Source of the DNA: Opitutaceae bacterium UBA2377
Lineage (GTDB): Bacteria; Verrucomicrobiota; Verrucomicrobiia; Opitutales; Opitutaceae
DNA: 64,000 nucleotides
Reading direction: 5' to 3'
Assembly: GCA_002344205.1 (NCBI GenBank)
Contig: DDSZ01000031.1
Span: forward strand, 872 to 64,871
The notes beneath the pieces are model-generated. The model saw nothing but the letters and a program-made list of their open reading frames with translations, did not search any database and was not told where the DNA came from. A program made the translations under genes and the position numbers. How positions within the stretch are numbered: the first letter of the stretch is position 1; each line of letters starts with the position of its first letter. Positions 8,185 to 16,897 of the stretch are shown one piece after another.

Positions 8185-10350
8185 ATGGCTGAAGGCACCG
8201 GCAACCATCCCGAACCCGCGGGCAAGATTCACGACCAGGACGACCAGCTCATCGAGCGCCGCACCCTGCGGGATTACTATGTCATCCTGCGCGAACGTCT
8301 CTGGATTGCCCTGCCTCTGGCACTGCTCGTCGCTATCGGCGTAGGCTACTATCAGGCCCGCGAGCTTCCGATGTATGCCAGCTCGGCCACCATGCAGTTC
8401 GAAAAACCCGAGACCGTGGTTACCACCCAAAGCGTGGTGGATGCCTCGGTGCGTTCGGATATGGATCTCAACACCTACATCCATATCCTTGAAAGCAACC
8501 GGCTGCGGGCCAAGGTCGTGGAGTCGCTCACCCCGGATGAAATTCGCATTCTCCAACGACCTTACCTGAAAAACCCCACTCCCGGCGCGGCCCTGCCCCC
8601 GGCCTCCGCGTTGCTGGGCTCCGTTAGTGTGATCCCCCGGCGCAACAGCTTCTTGATTGAGATTGTCGCCCGTAATCGCGACCCCGAGGCCGCCGCTCTT
8701 ATCGCCCAGCGTTACGTGGACCAGTTTGTGCTCTTTCTGATGCAGAACGTCAGTGGACGCAACGAAGTCGCCGTTGATTTTCTCGAACAGCGCGCCGAGC
8801 AGTTGCGTCGCGAATCCGAAGAGAAGGCCCAGCGGCTGCAGGCCTACATGCAGAAGCACAATCTCGTCTCGCTCGACAACAGCATGAGCATCATCGACGA
8901 CCGTCTGCGCAGCGTAAACGCTGCGCTGACCAGTGTGCGCCTTCGCCGGATCGAGATGGAAACTCTCGCCACCCAGACCGAGGAATACCGCGCCACGGGC
9001 CGCAATCTGCTTGAGATCTCTTTCATTACCGCCCACGGCGCGGTGCCGACCCTCAAAAATCAACTCGCCTTGCTCCGGCAGGATCAGGCCCGGCTCGCCG
9101 AACGATACTTGGAGCGGCACCCAAAGATGATTGATGTCGGCAACGCGATCGCCGTGACCGAGGAGCAATTGGATCGCGCCATCACCCTGGCCATCGCCGA
9201 TCTTGGCACCAGCCTCAGCGAGGCGCGCGACAACGAGCGCAATCTTCAGGAGGAATACACCAAGCACGAACGCAACGCCCTCAACCTGCGGGAACTGCGC
9301 GTGGATTTCGAAAGCCTTAAAAACGAGGCAGATGTCGCCCGTAGCAATTACACCCAGATCCTCGACCGGCTCAACCAGACCAACACCACCAAGTATCTGG
9401 AAAAAGTGCCCGTCCGGCCGCTCGACCGCGCCCAAGTGCCCGGCTCGCCCTACGCGCCGAATATGCAGCGCATCCTCCGCACCTGCATCGGCCTTGGCCT
9501 GCTTGTCTTTGTGGGCGTGGCCGTTGGGTTGAGCTTCATCGACGACCGCATCAAGAGCTCCTGGGACGTCGAATCCTTCATCGGGGTAAATCTGCTCGGC
9601 ATCATCCCCGACCTTTCCGCCATGAAGGACAGTGAAAAATACTCCATGATGCTGTCCGATCGGCAGGCACCGGGCGTGGAGGCATTCCTGAGCGTTTACA
9701 GCGCGGCGAAGATCCACTCCAAACTCGATTTCCCCAAGTCCATTCTCGTCACGAGCACGATTCCCGGTGAAGGCAAGACGCTCATCTCCTGCAATCTTGC
9801 CGGTTCTTTTGCCCGTCACGGCAAGAAAACGCTCCTGATCGATTGTGACTTGCGCCGCCCCATGCTCCACCGGCACTTCGGCCATGAAAACAAAACCGGT
9901 CTCATTCAGTGGTTCGAAGGCGGCGCCAGCGTGGAAGGCGATCTCACCACCCACCCCGGTCTCGGTATCATCAAAATCGAGGAAAACCTGTCCCTGCTTT
10001 GCTCCGGCGGCCGCTCCAAGAGCCCGACGGAAATTCTCGAAAACCCTGCCTTCGGCCAATTGCTCCAGCGCCTCAAGCGGAATTTCGATCTCGTGGTCGT
10101 GGATTCCCCGCCGCTCGGCGCCGTAACGGACAGCCTCCTGATTGCGGAGCGCACCGACGAGGTCATCTACGTCTGTCGGTTCAACCGCGCCTATCGCAAA
10201 CACATCAAGCTCTACATCCGTTCCCTGCGCAACGCGAAGAACGAGATCCTCGGCATCGTCCTCAACGGTCTTTCGCCCCGCCGCATCGAGTATTACTCGA
10301 ATTACCGCTACTACCGTAGTTACAAGAAATACTACGGCTCCCAATCCTAG
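8185..10350 (+). CDS. Wzc-like polysaccharide co-polymerase with BY-kinase domain
   Basis: Inner-membrane protein (721 residues) that controls polysaccharide chain length and export. Order: cytoplasmic N-terminus, TM1 (about residues 38-55), Wzz-type periplasmic domain with long coiled-coil segments, TM2 (about 435-455, LGLLVFVGVAVGLSF), then a tyrosine kinase with Walker A STIPGEGKT (about 525-533), Walker A' LLIDCDLRRP and Walker B VVVDSPP (D640). The last 20 or so residues are a tyrosine cluster (EYYSNYRYYRSYKKYYG), the autophosphorylation tail. The ATG at 8185 is chosen; a longer in-frame start at 8104 would overlap the OPX gene. No glycosyltransferase or flippase is in the window, so the synthesis genes lie elsewhere. 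Confidence 0.93.
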   Translation: MAEGTGNHPEPAGKIHDQDDQLIERRTLRDYYVILRERLWIALPLALLVAIGVGYYQARELPMYASSATMQFEKPETVVTTQSVVDASVRSDMDLNTYIHILESNRLRAKVVESLTPDEIRILQRPYLKNPTPGAALPPASALLGSVSVIPRRNSFLIEIVARNRDPEAAALIAQRYVDQFVLFLMQNVSGRNEVAVDFLEQRAEQLRRESEEKAQRLQAYMQKHNLVSLDNSMSIIDDRLRSVNAALTSVRLRRIEMETLATQTEEYRATGRNLLEISFITAHGAVPTLKNQLALLRQDQARLAERYLERHPKMIDVGNAIAVTEEQLDRAITLAIADLGTSLSEARDNERNLQEEYTKHERNALNLRELRVDFESLKNEADVARSNYTQILDRLNQTNTTKYLEKVPVRPLDRAQVPGSPYAPNMQRILRTCIGLGLLVFVGVAVGLSFIDDRIKSSWDVESFIGVNLLGIIPDLSAMKDSEKYSMMLSDRQAPGVEAFLSVYSAAKIHSKLDFPKSILVTSTIPGEGKTLISCNLAGSFARHGKKTLLIDCDLRRPMLHRHFGHENKTGLIQWFEGGASVEGDLTTHPGLGIIKIEENLSLLCSGGRSKSPTEILENPAFGQLLQRLKRNFDLVVVDSPPLGAVTDSLLIAERTDEVIYVCRFNRAYRKHIKLYIRSLRNAKNEILGIVLNGLSPRRIEYYSNYRYYRSYKKYYGSQS

Positions 10351-10369
10351 GTCGGTCCGGCTTCTCCCT

Positions 10370-10386
10370 GCCGGAATATTTCCGGC
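10370..10386 (+). terminator. Possible weak terminator after the export operon
   Basis: GCCGGAA / TAT / TTCCGGC, a 7-bp perfect hairpin 19 nt after the Wzc-like gene, followed only by TTC, so there is no real U-tract. It may instead be an ordinary palindromic repeat. Confidence 0.35.
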
Positions 10387-10421
10387 TTCAATCCTGCGCG
10401 CCATCCGCCCAGTCTGACCCC

Positions 10422-11270
10422 GTGTCCACCTTGTCCGCCTTTCTGCCCGCCGGCTACGACCGCACCCGGCCGCTCGTCCTGATTGCAGGGCAAGGCCTTT
10501 ACCCCGTGCTCATCGCCCGGGCGGCCCGTGCTGCGGGCATCCCACTGCGGTTGGTTGCCTTCGAGGAGGAGACCCGGCCCGACTTGGTCGCGACCTTTCC
10601 TGAACCGGAACGCCGCGTGTTGCTTGTCGGCCAGCTCGGCCGGTTGCTGAAAGCCCTGCGCGAATTTGACGCCGGCTATGCCATCATGGCCGGCCAGATC
10701 ACGCCCCGCCGCCTGTTCAAGGGCCTGCATCCCGATCTCAAGGCCGCGCAGATCCTGCTCACCCTCAAGCGCCGCAATGCCGAGACGATTTTCGGCGCCA
10801 TCGCCGCCGAGATCGAGGCCCTCGGCGTCACCCTGCTGGATGCACGCGCCCTCATCGACGATCAGCTCGCCATGCCGGGCTGTATGACCGGCCGCAGCTT
10901 TCCCATTGAGGAGGAATACCTTCGCCACGGCATCCACATCGCTCGCGAGTCAGCCCGGCTCGACATCGGTCAAGGCTGCGTCGTGCGCAAGGGCACGGTC
11001 CTCGCAGTCGAAGCCTTTGAGGGCACCGACGAGATGTTGCGCCGCGCCGGCGGCTTCAAGACCGACGGCGCTCTTTTCGTCAAAACCGTCAAAGCCGCCC
11101 AAGACTATCGCTTCGATGTTCCCTGCTTCGGCCTGCGCACCCTTGAGACCATGCGCGAGGCCGGCATCACCGCGGCCGCCCTGGAGGCCGGCCGCGTGAT
11201 CCTCATCGATCGTGAAGCCGTTATCGCCCAGGCCCGCACTTGGGGCATCAGTCTGCTCGGCTTTGCCTAA
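10422..11270 (+). CDS. lpxI: UDP-2,3-diacylglucosamine pyrophosphatase (LpxI type)
   Basis: Hydrolyses UDP-2,3-diacylglucosamine to lipid X and UMP in lipid A synthesis; it replaces LpxH in many non-enteric bacteria. The 282-residue protein matches the two-domain family (formerly DUF1009): an N-terminal domain with LVLIAGQGLYPVLIARAAR and MAGQITPRRLF, and a C-terminal catalytic domain with VVRKGTVLAVEAFEGTDEM and AAQDYRFDVPCFG, the latter around the conserved acidic centre. The start is a GTG at 10422. With lpxK and the LptE-like gene it shows that the cell makes LPS. Confidence 0.92.
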   Translation: MSTLSAFLPAGYDRTRPLVLIAGQGLYPVLIARAARAAGIPLRLVAFEEETRPDLVATFPEPERRVLLVGQLGRLLKALREFDAGYAIMAGQITPRRLFKGLHPDLKAAQILLTLKRRNAETIFGAIAAEIEALGVTLLDARALIDDQLAMPGCMTGRSFPIEEEYLRHGIHIARESARLDIGQGCVVRKGTVLAVEAFEGTDEMLRRAGGFKTDGALFVKTVKAAQDYRFDVPCFGLRTLETMREAGITAAALEAGRVILIDREAVIAQARTWGISLLGFA

Positions 11271-11282
11271 GCCCTGCCCGCC

Positions 11283-11310
11283 TTGCTTCCAGCCGCATCG
11301 CCGCTACCTT
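11283..11310 (+). promoter_or_regulatory. Candidate promoter giving a leaderless mRNA for the nuclease-domain gene
   Basis: TTGCTT (11283-11288), 16-nt spacer, TACCTT (11305-11310), then exactly 6 nt to the ATG at 11317. Transcription would begin at or next to the A of the start codon. The same geometry recurs before 15383 and 29407. Confidence 0.4.
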
Positions 11311-11316
11311 GCCCGC

Positions 11317-11787
11317 ATGTCCAAGGACACCGTCACCGTCACCATCAAGGGCGTCATGCCCACCGCCAATGGCTGTGCGGTCTTCCTCGGGCAGGAAGAC
11401 AAGGTCTTCCACATCTATGTCGATCACTCGGTCGGCAATGCGATCCAGATGTCGCTCGATGGCGTGAAGAAAGCGCGTCCGCTCACCCACGATCTGATCG
11501 GCAGCATTCTCCTCGGTCTTGGCGCCCGGCTCGACCACGTCGTCATCAATGACGAGCGCGATCGCACTTTCTATGCCCGCATCATCCTGCACATGGAAAA
11601 TGAGCTCGGCAGAAAGATCGTCGAGCTGGATGCCCGGCCCAGCGACTCGATCGTTCTCGCCCTACAGCATCAGCGGCCCATCTACGTCGCCCGCGCCGTC
11701 TTCGACGCCGTCGAGGACATGACCGAGCTCTTCGAAAACTACCTCAAGCAACAGGCGGGCGATACCGATCCCGATGAATCCGCCTGA
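11317..11787 (+). CDS. Bifunctional nuclease (BFN/DUF151) domain protein
   Basis: A 156-residue protein consisting of the BFN domain, a family linked to DNase/RNase activity in plants and widespread but poorly understood in bacteria. Recognisable segments are VFLGQEDKVFHIYVD near the N-terminus and ELDARPSDSIVLAL with its conserved D-x-R-P-S-D, followed by PIYVARAVFD. The ATG at 11317 is preferred because the domain starts immediately; an in-frame ATG at 11212 would run inside lpxI. It overlaps the downstream dihydrouridine synthase by 14 nt, which suggests co-transcription. The catalytic role is inferred from the family. Confidence 0.85.
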   Translation: MSKDTVTVTIKGVMPTANGCAVFLGQEDKVFHIYVDHSVGNAIQMSLDGVKKARPLTHDLIGSILLGLGARLDHVVINDERDRTFYARIILHMENELGRKIVELDARPSDSIVLALQHQRPIYVARAVFDAVEDMTELFENYLKQQAGDTDPDESA

Positions 11788-12868
11788 TTTGGCGGCACCG
11801 GCCCGCCTGCCGGCAGCGTTGATTCCGGGCCAGCCGCTGACGGCGCTTGCTCCCATGCAGGATGTCACCGACCTGCCTTTCATGCGATTGATGGCGCACT
11901 ATGGCGCACCCGATTATTTTTTCACGGAGTTTCTCCGCGTCCACGCCCAGTCGCGTCCCGAGAAGCACATCGTCCGCTCCATCGTGGAAAACCGGACCGG
12001 ACGCCCGGTTTTCGCCCAGCTCATCGGCGAGGAAATCCCGCACATGCTCCGCACCGTGCAGGAACTGTTGAGACTGCCCGTCGCCGGCATCGACCTCAAC
12101 ATGGGCTGCCCAGCCCCCAAGATTTACAAGAAGAACGTCGGTGGCGGCCTGTTGCGCGATCCAGCTAAAATCGACGAACTGCTCGGCGCCCTTCGCGCGG
12201 CCGTGCCCGGCTTGTTCACGGTCAAGATGCGCATCGGTTTCGATTCGACCGACCATTACCTGCGCATCCTTGAACTCATCAACCGGCACCGTGTGGATTT
12301 GCTCAGCGTGCACGGCCGCACCGTGAAGGAAGGCTACCGCAGCGATGTGCATTACGACTTCATCGCCACGGCCGTCCGCACCGTGCGCTGTCCCGTGTTG
12401 GCCAACGGCAACGTCACCTCCGCCGCCCGCGCCGCCGCCATTCTCCGGGAAACCGGCGCCGCCGGCGTCATGATCGGCCGCCACGCCATCCGCAACCCGT
12501 GGATCTTCCGCCAGTGCCGCGAACGCCTGGCCGGCAACGTCGTCTTTGCCCCCACCTTCGCCGATGTGCGCGAATATATCGGTCGCCTCTACCGCGAGAC
12601 CCAGACAGCCGAAATCCCCGAAGCCGCCCACGTCGCGAAGATGAAAAAATACCTCAACTTCGTCGGTCAAGGCGTGGACGCCGAGGGTCGGTTTCTCTTC
12701 GACATGCGCCGCGCCACAACCGAAGCGGAGCTCTTCGCGGTCTGCGACCGCCACCTGCTCACCGCGCCCGCCAAGCCTTTCGCCGATGAACCCTACGCCG
12801 GCGTCATCGCCCGCCCCAATTGCGAAACCCCGGTCGAAAGCTGCTCGCTGGACACGGTGACGGCGTGA
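11774..12868 (+). CDS. tRNA-dihydrouridine synthase
   Basis: FMN enzyme that reduces specific uridines in tRNA D-loops with NADPH. The 364 residues begin with the TIM-barrel entry PLTALAPMQDVTDLPF, then the catalytic-cysteine motif NMGCPAPK (C112), VKMRIGF, VHGRT, LANGNV and the phosphate-binding GVMIGRHAIRNPW. The C-terminal helical domain binds tRNA. Which uridine it modifies (DusA, B or C type) cannot be decided from sequence reading alone. It overlaps the nuclease-domain gene by 14 nt and converges on sufT. Confidence 0.92.
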   Translation: MNPPDLAAPARLPAALIPGQPLTALAPMQDVTDLPFMRLMAHYGAPDYFFTEFLRVHAQSRPEKHIVRSIVENRTGRPVFAQLIGEEIPHMLRTVQELLRLPVAGIDLNMGCPAPKIYKKNVGGGLLRDPAKIDELLGALRAAVPGLFTVKMRIGFDSTDHYLRILELINRHRVDLLSVHGRTVKEGYRSDVHYDFIATAVRTVRCPVLANGNVTSAARAAAILRETGAAGVMIGRHAIRNPWIFRQCRERLAGNVVFAPTFADVREYIGRLYRETQTAEIPEAAHVAKMKKYLNFVGQGVDAEGRFLFDMRRATTEAELFAVCDRHLLTAPAKPFADEPYAGVIARPNCETPVESCSLDTVTA

Positions 12869-12877
12869 GAGTTCCGG

Positions 12878-13414
12878 CTAGTCGATCCCCAGCGCCTTGC
12901 GCCCTTCGGCCGAGATCATCTGCGGCGCCCAAACCGGATCCCAGACAATGTGAACCTTGGCCTGCTCGACGGTCGGCAGGGCGGCGATCTTCTGCCGGGC
13001 ATCCTCCGCGATGACCGGACCCATCCCGCAGCCCGGAGCGGTAAGCGTCATCTTCACCTCCACGCTATGGCCACCGGCCGGGGTTGATTCGATCGCGAGA
13101 TCATACACCAGGCCGAGGTCCACAATATTTACCGGAATTTCGGGGTCGAAACAGGTTCGCAATGCCGTCCACACGGCGGCCTCGCCGAATTCCGCCGGTT
13201 CCACCGCCGCATTTTCTCCCGGGACGTATCCGGCAATTGCAGTGGCATCCTCGCGCGCAATGCGGAAGAGCCCCTGCTCCGTGCGCACCGTGACATTGCC
13301 GCCGAGGGTTTGCATGATGCTGACCGTCGTGGCGGCGGGCAGGATCAGGCGGTCGCCGGCCGGGATGACGGTGGCCGGACAATCACGCGTAAGGGTGGTG
13401 GCTGGATTGTTCAT
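12878..13414 (-). CDS. sufT: SufT-like Fe-S cluster maturation protein (DUF59/MIP18)
   Basis: Auxiliary factor for Fe-S protein maturation. The 178 residues have two parts: the SufT-specific N-terminal region (DCPATVIPAGDRL, IMQTLGGNVTVRT, FRIAREDA) and a C-terminal DUF59 domain with DPEIPVNIVDLGLVYD and LTAPGCGMGPVI, whose cysteine is the conserved one. The start overlaps the stop of sppA by 4 nt (ATGA). No other suf or isc gene is in the window, so it is separated from the usual sufBCDS cluster. Confidence 0.92.
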   Translation of the reverse strand: MNNPATTLTRDCPATVIPAGDRLILPAATTVSIMQTLGGNVTVRTEQGLFRIAREDATAIAGYVPGENAAVEPAEFGEAAVWTALRTCFDPEIPVNIVDLGLVYDLAIESTPAGGHSVEVKMTLTAPGCGMGPVIAEDARQKIAALPTVEQAKVHIVWDPVWAPQMISAEGRKALGID

Positions 13415-15219
13415 CGCAGATTTAACTCAAGCGGCATGCGGGCATAAATCCCCTGCGGATCATTATAGGCCTGCAAGGTCCTCAGCTCACTTTCGAGGCG
13501 CGCCAACATCTGCCTGAGCAGGCCGCTCCGGGCGCTCACCGGCTGCAGGCCCTCAAGCAGTTCGGCGATCGCCTCACCAAGCTGCTTTTTCCGTGGAAAC
13601 TCCACCACCCGGTAATGATCGCCCAGCCCGGCCTGCTTGGCCGCCAGGGCAAGCGCATCCTCAAGGCCGCCCAGTTCATCCACCAGACCGAACTCCAACG
13701 CCTCGGCGCCCGACCAAACGCGGCCTTGCGCGATCTCTTCAACGAGGCGGCGGTCGAGGTTGCGCGCCTCGGCCACCTTGCCCACGAACTCGTCATAGAT
13801 CCAATCCACCGAACGCTGGATCATCGCCAGCTCCGCTTCGGTCTTCGGCCGACTGAGGGTCATCGTGTCGGCAAAGCGGCCGGTTTTTACCCCGTCGAAA
13901 GTCACGCCAAAATCATTCGCCAGTTTTTTGACGTCAAACATCACGCCAAACACCCCGATCGAACCGGTGATCGTGGTCGGCTCCGCAAAAATCCGCGCAC
14001 TATAGGCCGAGATCCAGTAGCCGCCGGAAGCCGCGTAGGAGCCCATCGAAACCACCACCGGTTTTTCGGCGGCAGCCAGCCGCATTTCCCGCTGGATCGC
14101 CTCCGAGGCGGAGGCGCTGCCACCGGGACTGTTCACCCGCAGGACAATCGCCTTGATGCTGTCGTCTTGCCGGAGTCGGCGGAGCTCGCGCGCGAAACTC
14201 ACACCGCCCACCTGTCCGGGCTCGCCTTCACCGTCCACGATATCTCCCTCGGCATAGACAACCGCGATCTGACCGCGCCGGCCTTTGCCGCCAGTGGATT
14301 TGACCGACTTGCCGCCACCGGTGCCGGCGACTTTTGCATAACTTTGCAGATCTATCTGCCGGAAAGTCTCGCCCGCGGAATCCACACCCGTTTCCTCCTT
14401 CAGCAGCTCGATGACTTCATCCCGGTAGGCGATGCGATCCACGAGCCCGGCTTTCTTTGCCACCTCCGCGAGCAGATAACCCTCCGCATCGACGACGGCC
14501 TGCAGGGCTTCCGGCTCCATCCCGCGGTCGGCCGCAATGTCGGCCCGGATCTCGCTCCAGAGATCATCCAGCAGTTTTTGCAGCTGCTCGCGGTTTTCCG
14601 GGCTCAGATCTTTGCGGGTAAAGGGCTCGACCGCGGATTTGTATTTGCCCACGCGCGTCACCTGCACGCCGATGCCGTATTTTTCCAAGGCCCCAGCCAA
14701 GAACATCGGCTCCGCCGCCAAGCCGGGCAACGCCACCTCCCCGTAGGGATCCAAGATCACCTCATCGGCCACGGCCGCGAGGTAGTAATCCCGCGTCATC
14801 GCATAGGTCAGGTAGGCTTTCACCGGCTTGCCGGATTCCCTGAAGTCCTCCAACGCCGCCCGCAGTTCCTGCACCGCAGCCAGACCCGAGCCATAGCCGG
14901 CCGACTGCAGGGAGCCCAGCAGGAGCACGCCGAGAATTCGATCATCGCTCGCCGCCGCGGCAATCGCCTGCGTCGCGACACGCAATTGCAGCGTCGATTG
15001 CTTCCGTCCCATCAGGACATTAAAATCCACCAGCGGCGGCGCATCGGTGACATTGGTTGACAAATCCACCACCAGATAGGATCCGCGCTCGACCACGGGT
15101 GCCTTTTCGCCGAGCGCGCTGATGCCGACCAGCAGTAGAAAAAAGAACCCACCAGTCACCATGCAAAACAAGACGAGGGCGGCCAGCGCACCCAGCATCG
15201 AGGAAAGGAAATTTTTCAT
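13411..15219 (-). CDS. sppA: Signal peptide peptidase SppA, long (67 kDa) type
   Basis: Membrane-bound serine protease that degrades cleaved signal peptides on the periplasmic side of the inner membrane. The 602-residue protein has an N-terminal TM anchor (about 5-33) and tandem halves as in E. coli SppA. The general-base lysine lies in VTRVGKYKSAVEPF of the first half and the nucleophilic serine in MGSYAASGGYW of the second, followed by EPTTITGSIGVFG. It precedes sufT with a 4-nt overlap. Confidence 0.94.
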   Translation of the reverse strand: MKNFLSSMLGALAALVLFCMVTGGFFFLLLVGISALGEKAPVVERGSYLVVDLSTNVTDAPPLVDFNVLMGRKQSTLQLRVATQAIAAAASDDRILGVLLLGSLQSAGYGSGLAAVQELRAALEDFRESGKPVKAYLTYAMTRDYYLAAVADEVILDPYGEVALPGLAAEPMFLAGALEKYGIGVQVTRVGKYKSAVEPFTRKDLSPENREQLQKLLDDLWSEIRADIAADRGMEPEALQAVVDAEGYLLAEVAKKAGLVDRIAYRDEVIELLKEETGVDSAGETFRQIDLQSYAKVAGTGGGKSVKSTGGKGRRGQIAVVYAEGDIVDGEGEPGQVGGVSFARELRRLRQDDSIKAIVLRVNSPGGSASASEAIQREMRLAAAEKPVVVSMGSYAASGGYWISAYSARIFAEPTTITGSIGVFGVMFDVKKLANDFGVTFDGVKTGRFADTMTLSRPKTEAELAMIQRSVDWIYDEFVGKVAEARNLDRRLVEEIAQGRVWSGAEALEFGLVDELGGLEDALALAAKQAGLGDHYRVVEFPRKKQLGEAIAELLEGLQPVSARSGLLRQMLARLESELRTLQAYNDPQGIYARMPLELNLR

Positions 15220-15348
15220 GTGCGCCCAACGTAGGCCATTTTGTCATTTCCACCAGTAAAACCATTTCAGCGGTCGGAATCCCGTCTTGGACGGCGATAC
15301 AGCCCGGCTAATATCACCCAATCGTCACCCGTCCGGTCCACGAACGGG

Positions 15349-15376
15349 TTGCGGTCAGCCCGGCGCCTGCTAGATT
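15349..15376 (+). promoter_or_regulatory. Candidate promoter giving a leaderless mRNA for the 15383 gene
   Basis: TTGCGG (15349-15354), 16-nt spacer, TAGATT (15371-15376), then 6 nt to the ATG at 15383. There is no Shine-Dalgarno sequence. The gap 15220-15382 between the divergent sppA and this gene shows nothing else recognisable. Confidence 0.45.
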
Positions 15377-15382
15377 AATTGC

Positions 15383-16867
15383 ATGAGTGATGACAAGGCC
15401 CTGCTGACGACGAACCGCAAAGCACTGACGATCAACCTCGACGGCCCGATCTACGGCACCTTCGCCGAAATTGGCGCCGGTCAGGAAGTGGCCCGGGTCT
15501 TCTTTCAGGCCGGCGGCGCCTCAGGCACCATTGCCAAGACGATCTCTGCTTACGACATGGCCTTCAGTGATGCGATCTACGGCAAAGCCCCGCGCTACGT
15601 TTCCCGCGAACGGCTCGGCCTGATGCTCGATCACGAATACCAGTTGCTGAACGAACGCTTGGCCTCCACGCGCGGTGCCGAGACAACGTTCTTCGTGTTT
15701 GCCGACACCGTCGCCGCCAAAAGCTTCCGCGGCCCCAACGAAGCCCACGGTTGGATGGGCATCCGTTTCCAAGCCTCACCGGGAGCCGAGCCAAGCGAGA
15801 TCGTCCTGCACGTCCGCATGTGGGACAAGGAGAACGTGCTTCAACAGGAGGCGCTCGGCATCGTCGGCACCAACCTCATCTACGGCGCGTTCTATTACCG
15901 CGACGATCCCGCCAAGTTCACCCAATCCCTCCTCGACAATGTCGGCGCAGATCGAATCGAGGTGGACATGCTCCGCTTTAGCGGCGCGGCCTTCCGGCAT
16001 GTGGATAATCGCCTGATGTCACTGCACCTCGTGCAGTTCGGGCTCACCAACGCCGTGATGTTCGGCACCCAGGGCGAAGTGCTGCAGCCTTCCGAGGTGC
16101 TTTACAAAAAAGCGATCCTCGTCGAGCGCGGCAGCTTTCGCCCGGTCACGCACGTCAACGTGGACATGCTCAACTGCGCCACCGCGCAATTCGTCCAAGA
16201 ACCTCTCGTCAAGGGCAAGGAGGTCGTGGTGCTGATGGAAATCACCATGAACAACCTTCTCGCGGCCGGCGAGATCGACGCGCAGGATTTCCTGTCCCGC
16301 GTGGACCTGCTCGCCGACATCGGCTTCACCGTCCTGATCTCAAACTATTCCGAATACTACCGCCTCACCTCTTATTTCCGCCGCTACACAAAGGAGATGA
16401 TCGGCGTGGCGATGGGCATCAACAACCTCATCGAGATCTTCAACGAGAAGTATTACGAGAATCTGGAAGGCGGCATCCTGGAATCTTTCGGCCGGCTGTT
16501 CCGCCATTCGGTCAAGCTCTACATCTACCCGATGCGGCAGGAGGCCTACGACCGCTACCTCACAACCGGGCAAACCACTTCCGTGCCCACCGCCACCGGC
16601 AGTCATTCCTTCGCCGCCAGTGTCCTCATCAACGCCAAGAACGTTCAGGTCGTGGATCATCTCCGCAACCTCTACAATCACCTCCTCGAAAACCACTACT
16701 TGGAGTGCATTGTCGGCTTTGATCAGGCCATCCTCCACATCTTCTCGCGGGATGTCCTCCGCCGCATCCGTGAAAAGGATCCGGCGTGGGAGCAGATGGT
16801 CCCCGCCTCCGTCGTGGCCGCGATCAAAAAGCGCCGGCTCTTTGGCTACACGCCCCCGGCGGCTTGA
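15383..16867 (+). CDS. Conserved cytoplasmic protein of unknown function (494 aa)
   Basis: I recognise the family as conserved across several bacterial phyla but cannot name a reaction. The protein is soluble-looking: no signal peptide, no TM segment. Highly conserved-looking blocks are YGTFAEIGAGQEVARVFF (about 24-41), YVSRERLGLMLDHEYQLL, HGWMGIRFQ, QEALGIVGTNLIYGAFYY, EVLYKKAILVERGSFRPVTHV, and EKYYENLEGGILESFGRLF in the last third. The density of invariant-looking Gly and charged residues suggests an enzyme. It is probably transcribed alone from its own promoter; dapF follows 30 nt downstream in the same direction. Confidence 0.75.
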   Translation: MSDDKALLTTNRKALTINLDGPIYGTFAEIGAGQEVARVFFQAGGASGTIAKTISAYDMAFSDAIYGKAPRYVSRERLGLMLDHEYQLLNERLASTRGAETTFFVFADTVAAKSFRGPNEAHGWMGIRFQASPGAEPSEIVLHVRMWDKENVLQQEALGIVGTNLIYGAFYYRDDPAKFTQSLLDNVGADRIEVDMLRFSGAAFRHVDNRLMSLHLVQFGLTNAVMFGTQGEVLQPSEVLYKKAILVERGSFRPVTHVNVDMLNCATAQFVQEPLVKGKEVVVLMEITMNNLLAAGEIDAQDFLSRVDLLADIGFTVLISNYSEYYRLTSYFRRYTKEMIGVAMGINNLIEIFNEKYYENLEGGILESFGRLFRHSVKLYIYPMRQEAYDRYLTTGQTTSVPTATGSHSFAASVLINAKNVQVVDHLRNLYNHLLENHYLECIVGFDQAILHIFSRDVLRRIREKDPAWEQMVPASVVAAIKKRRLFGYTPPAA

Positions 16868-16897
16868 GCCTGTCCGCTTGTCGCCGCCCGGCCGCCC

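Noticed and set aside
8116..10404. A 762-residue antisense frame across the Wzc-like gene
   Set aside because: The sense gene has all kinase motifs; the antisense protein has none.
13615..15060. A 481-residue plus-strand frame across sppA
   Set aside because: It is antisense to sppA, His/Arg/Leu-rich and without a domain.
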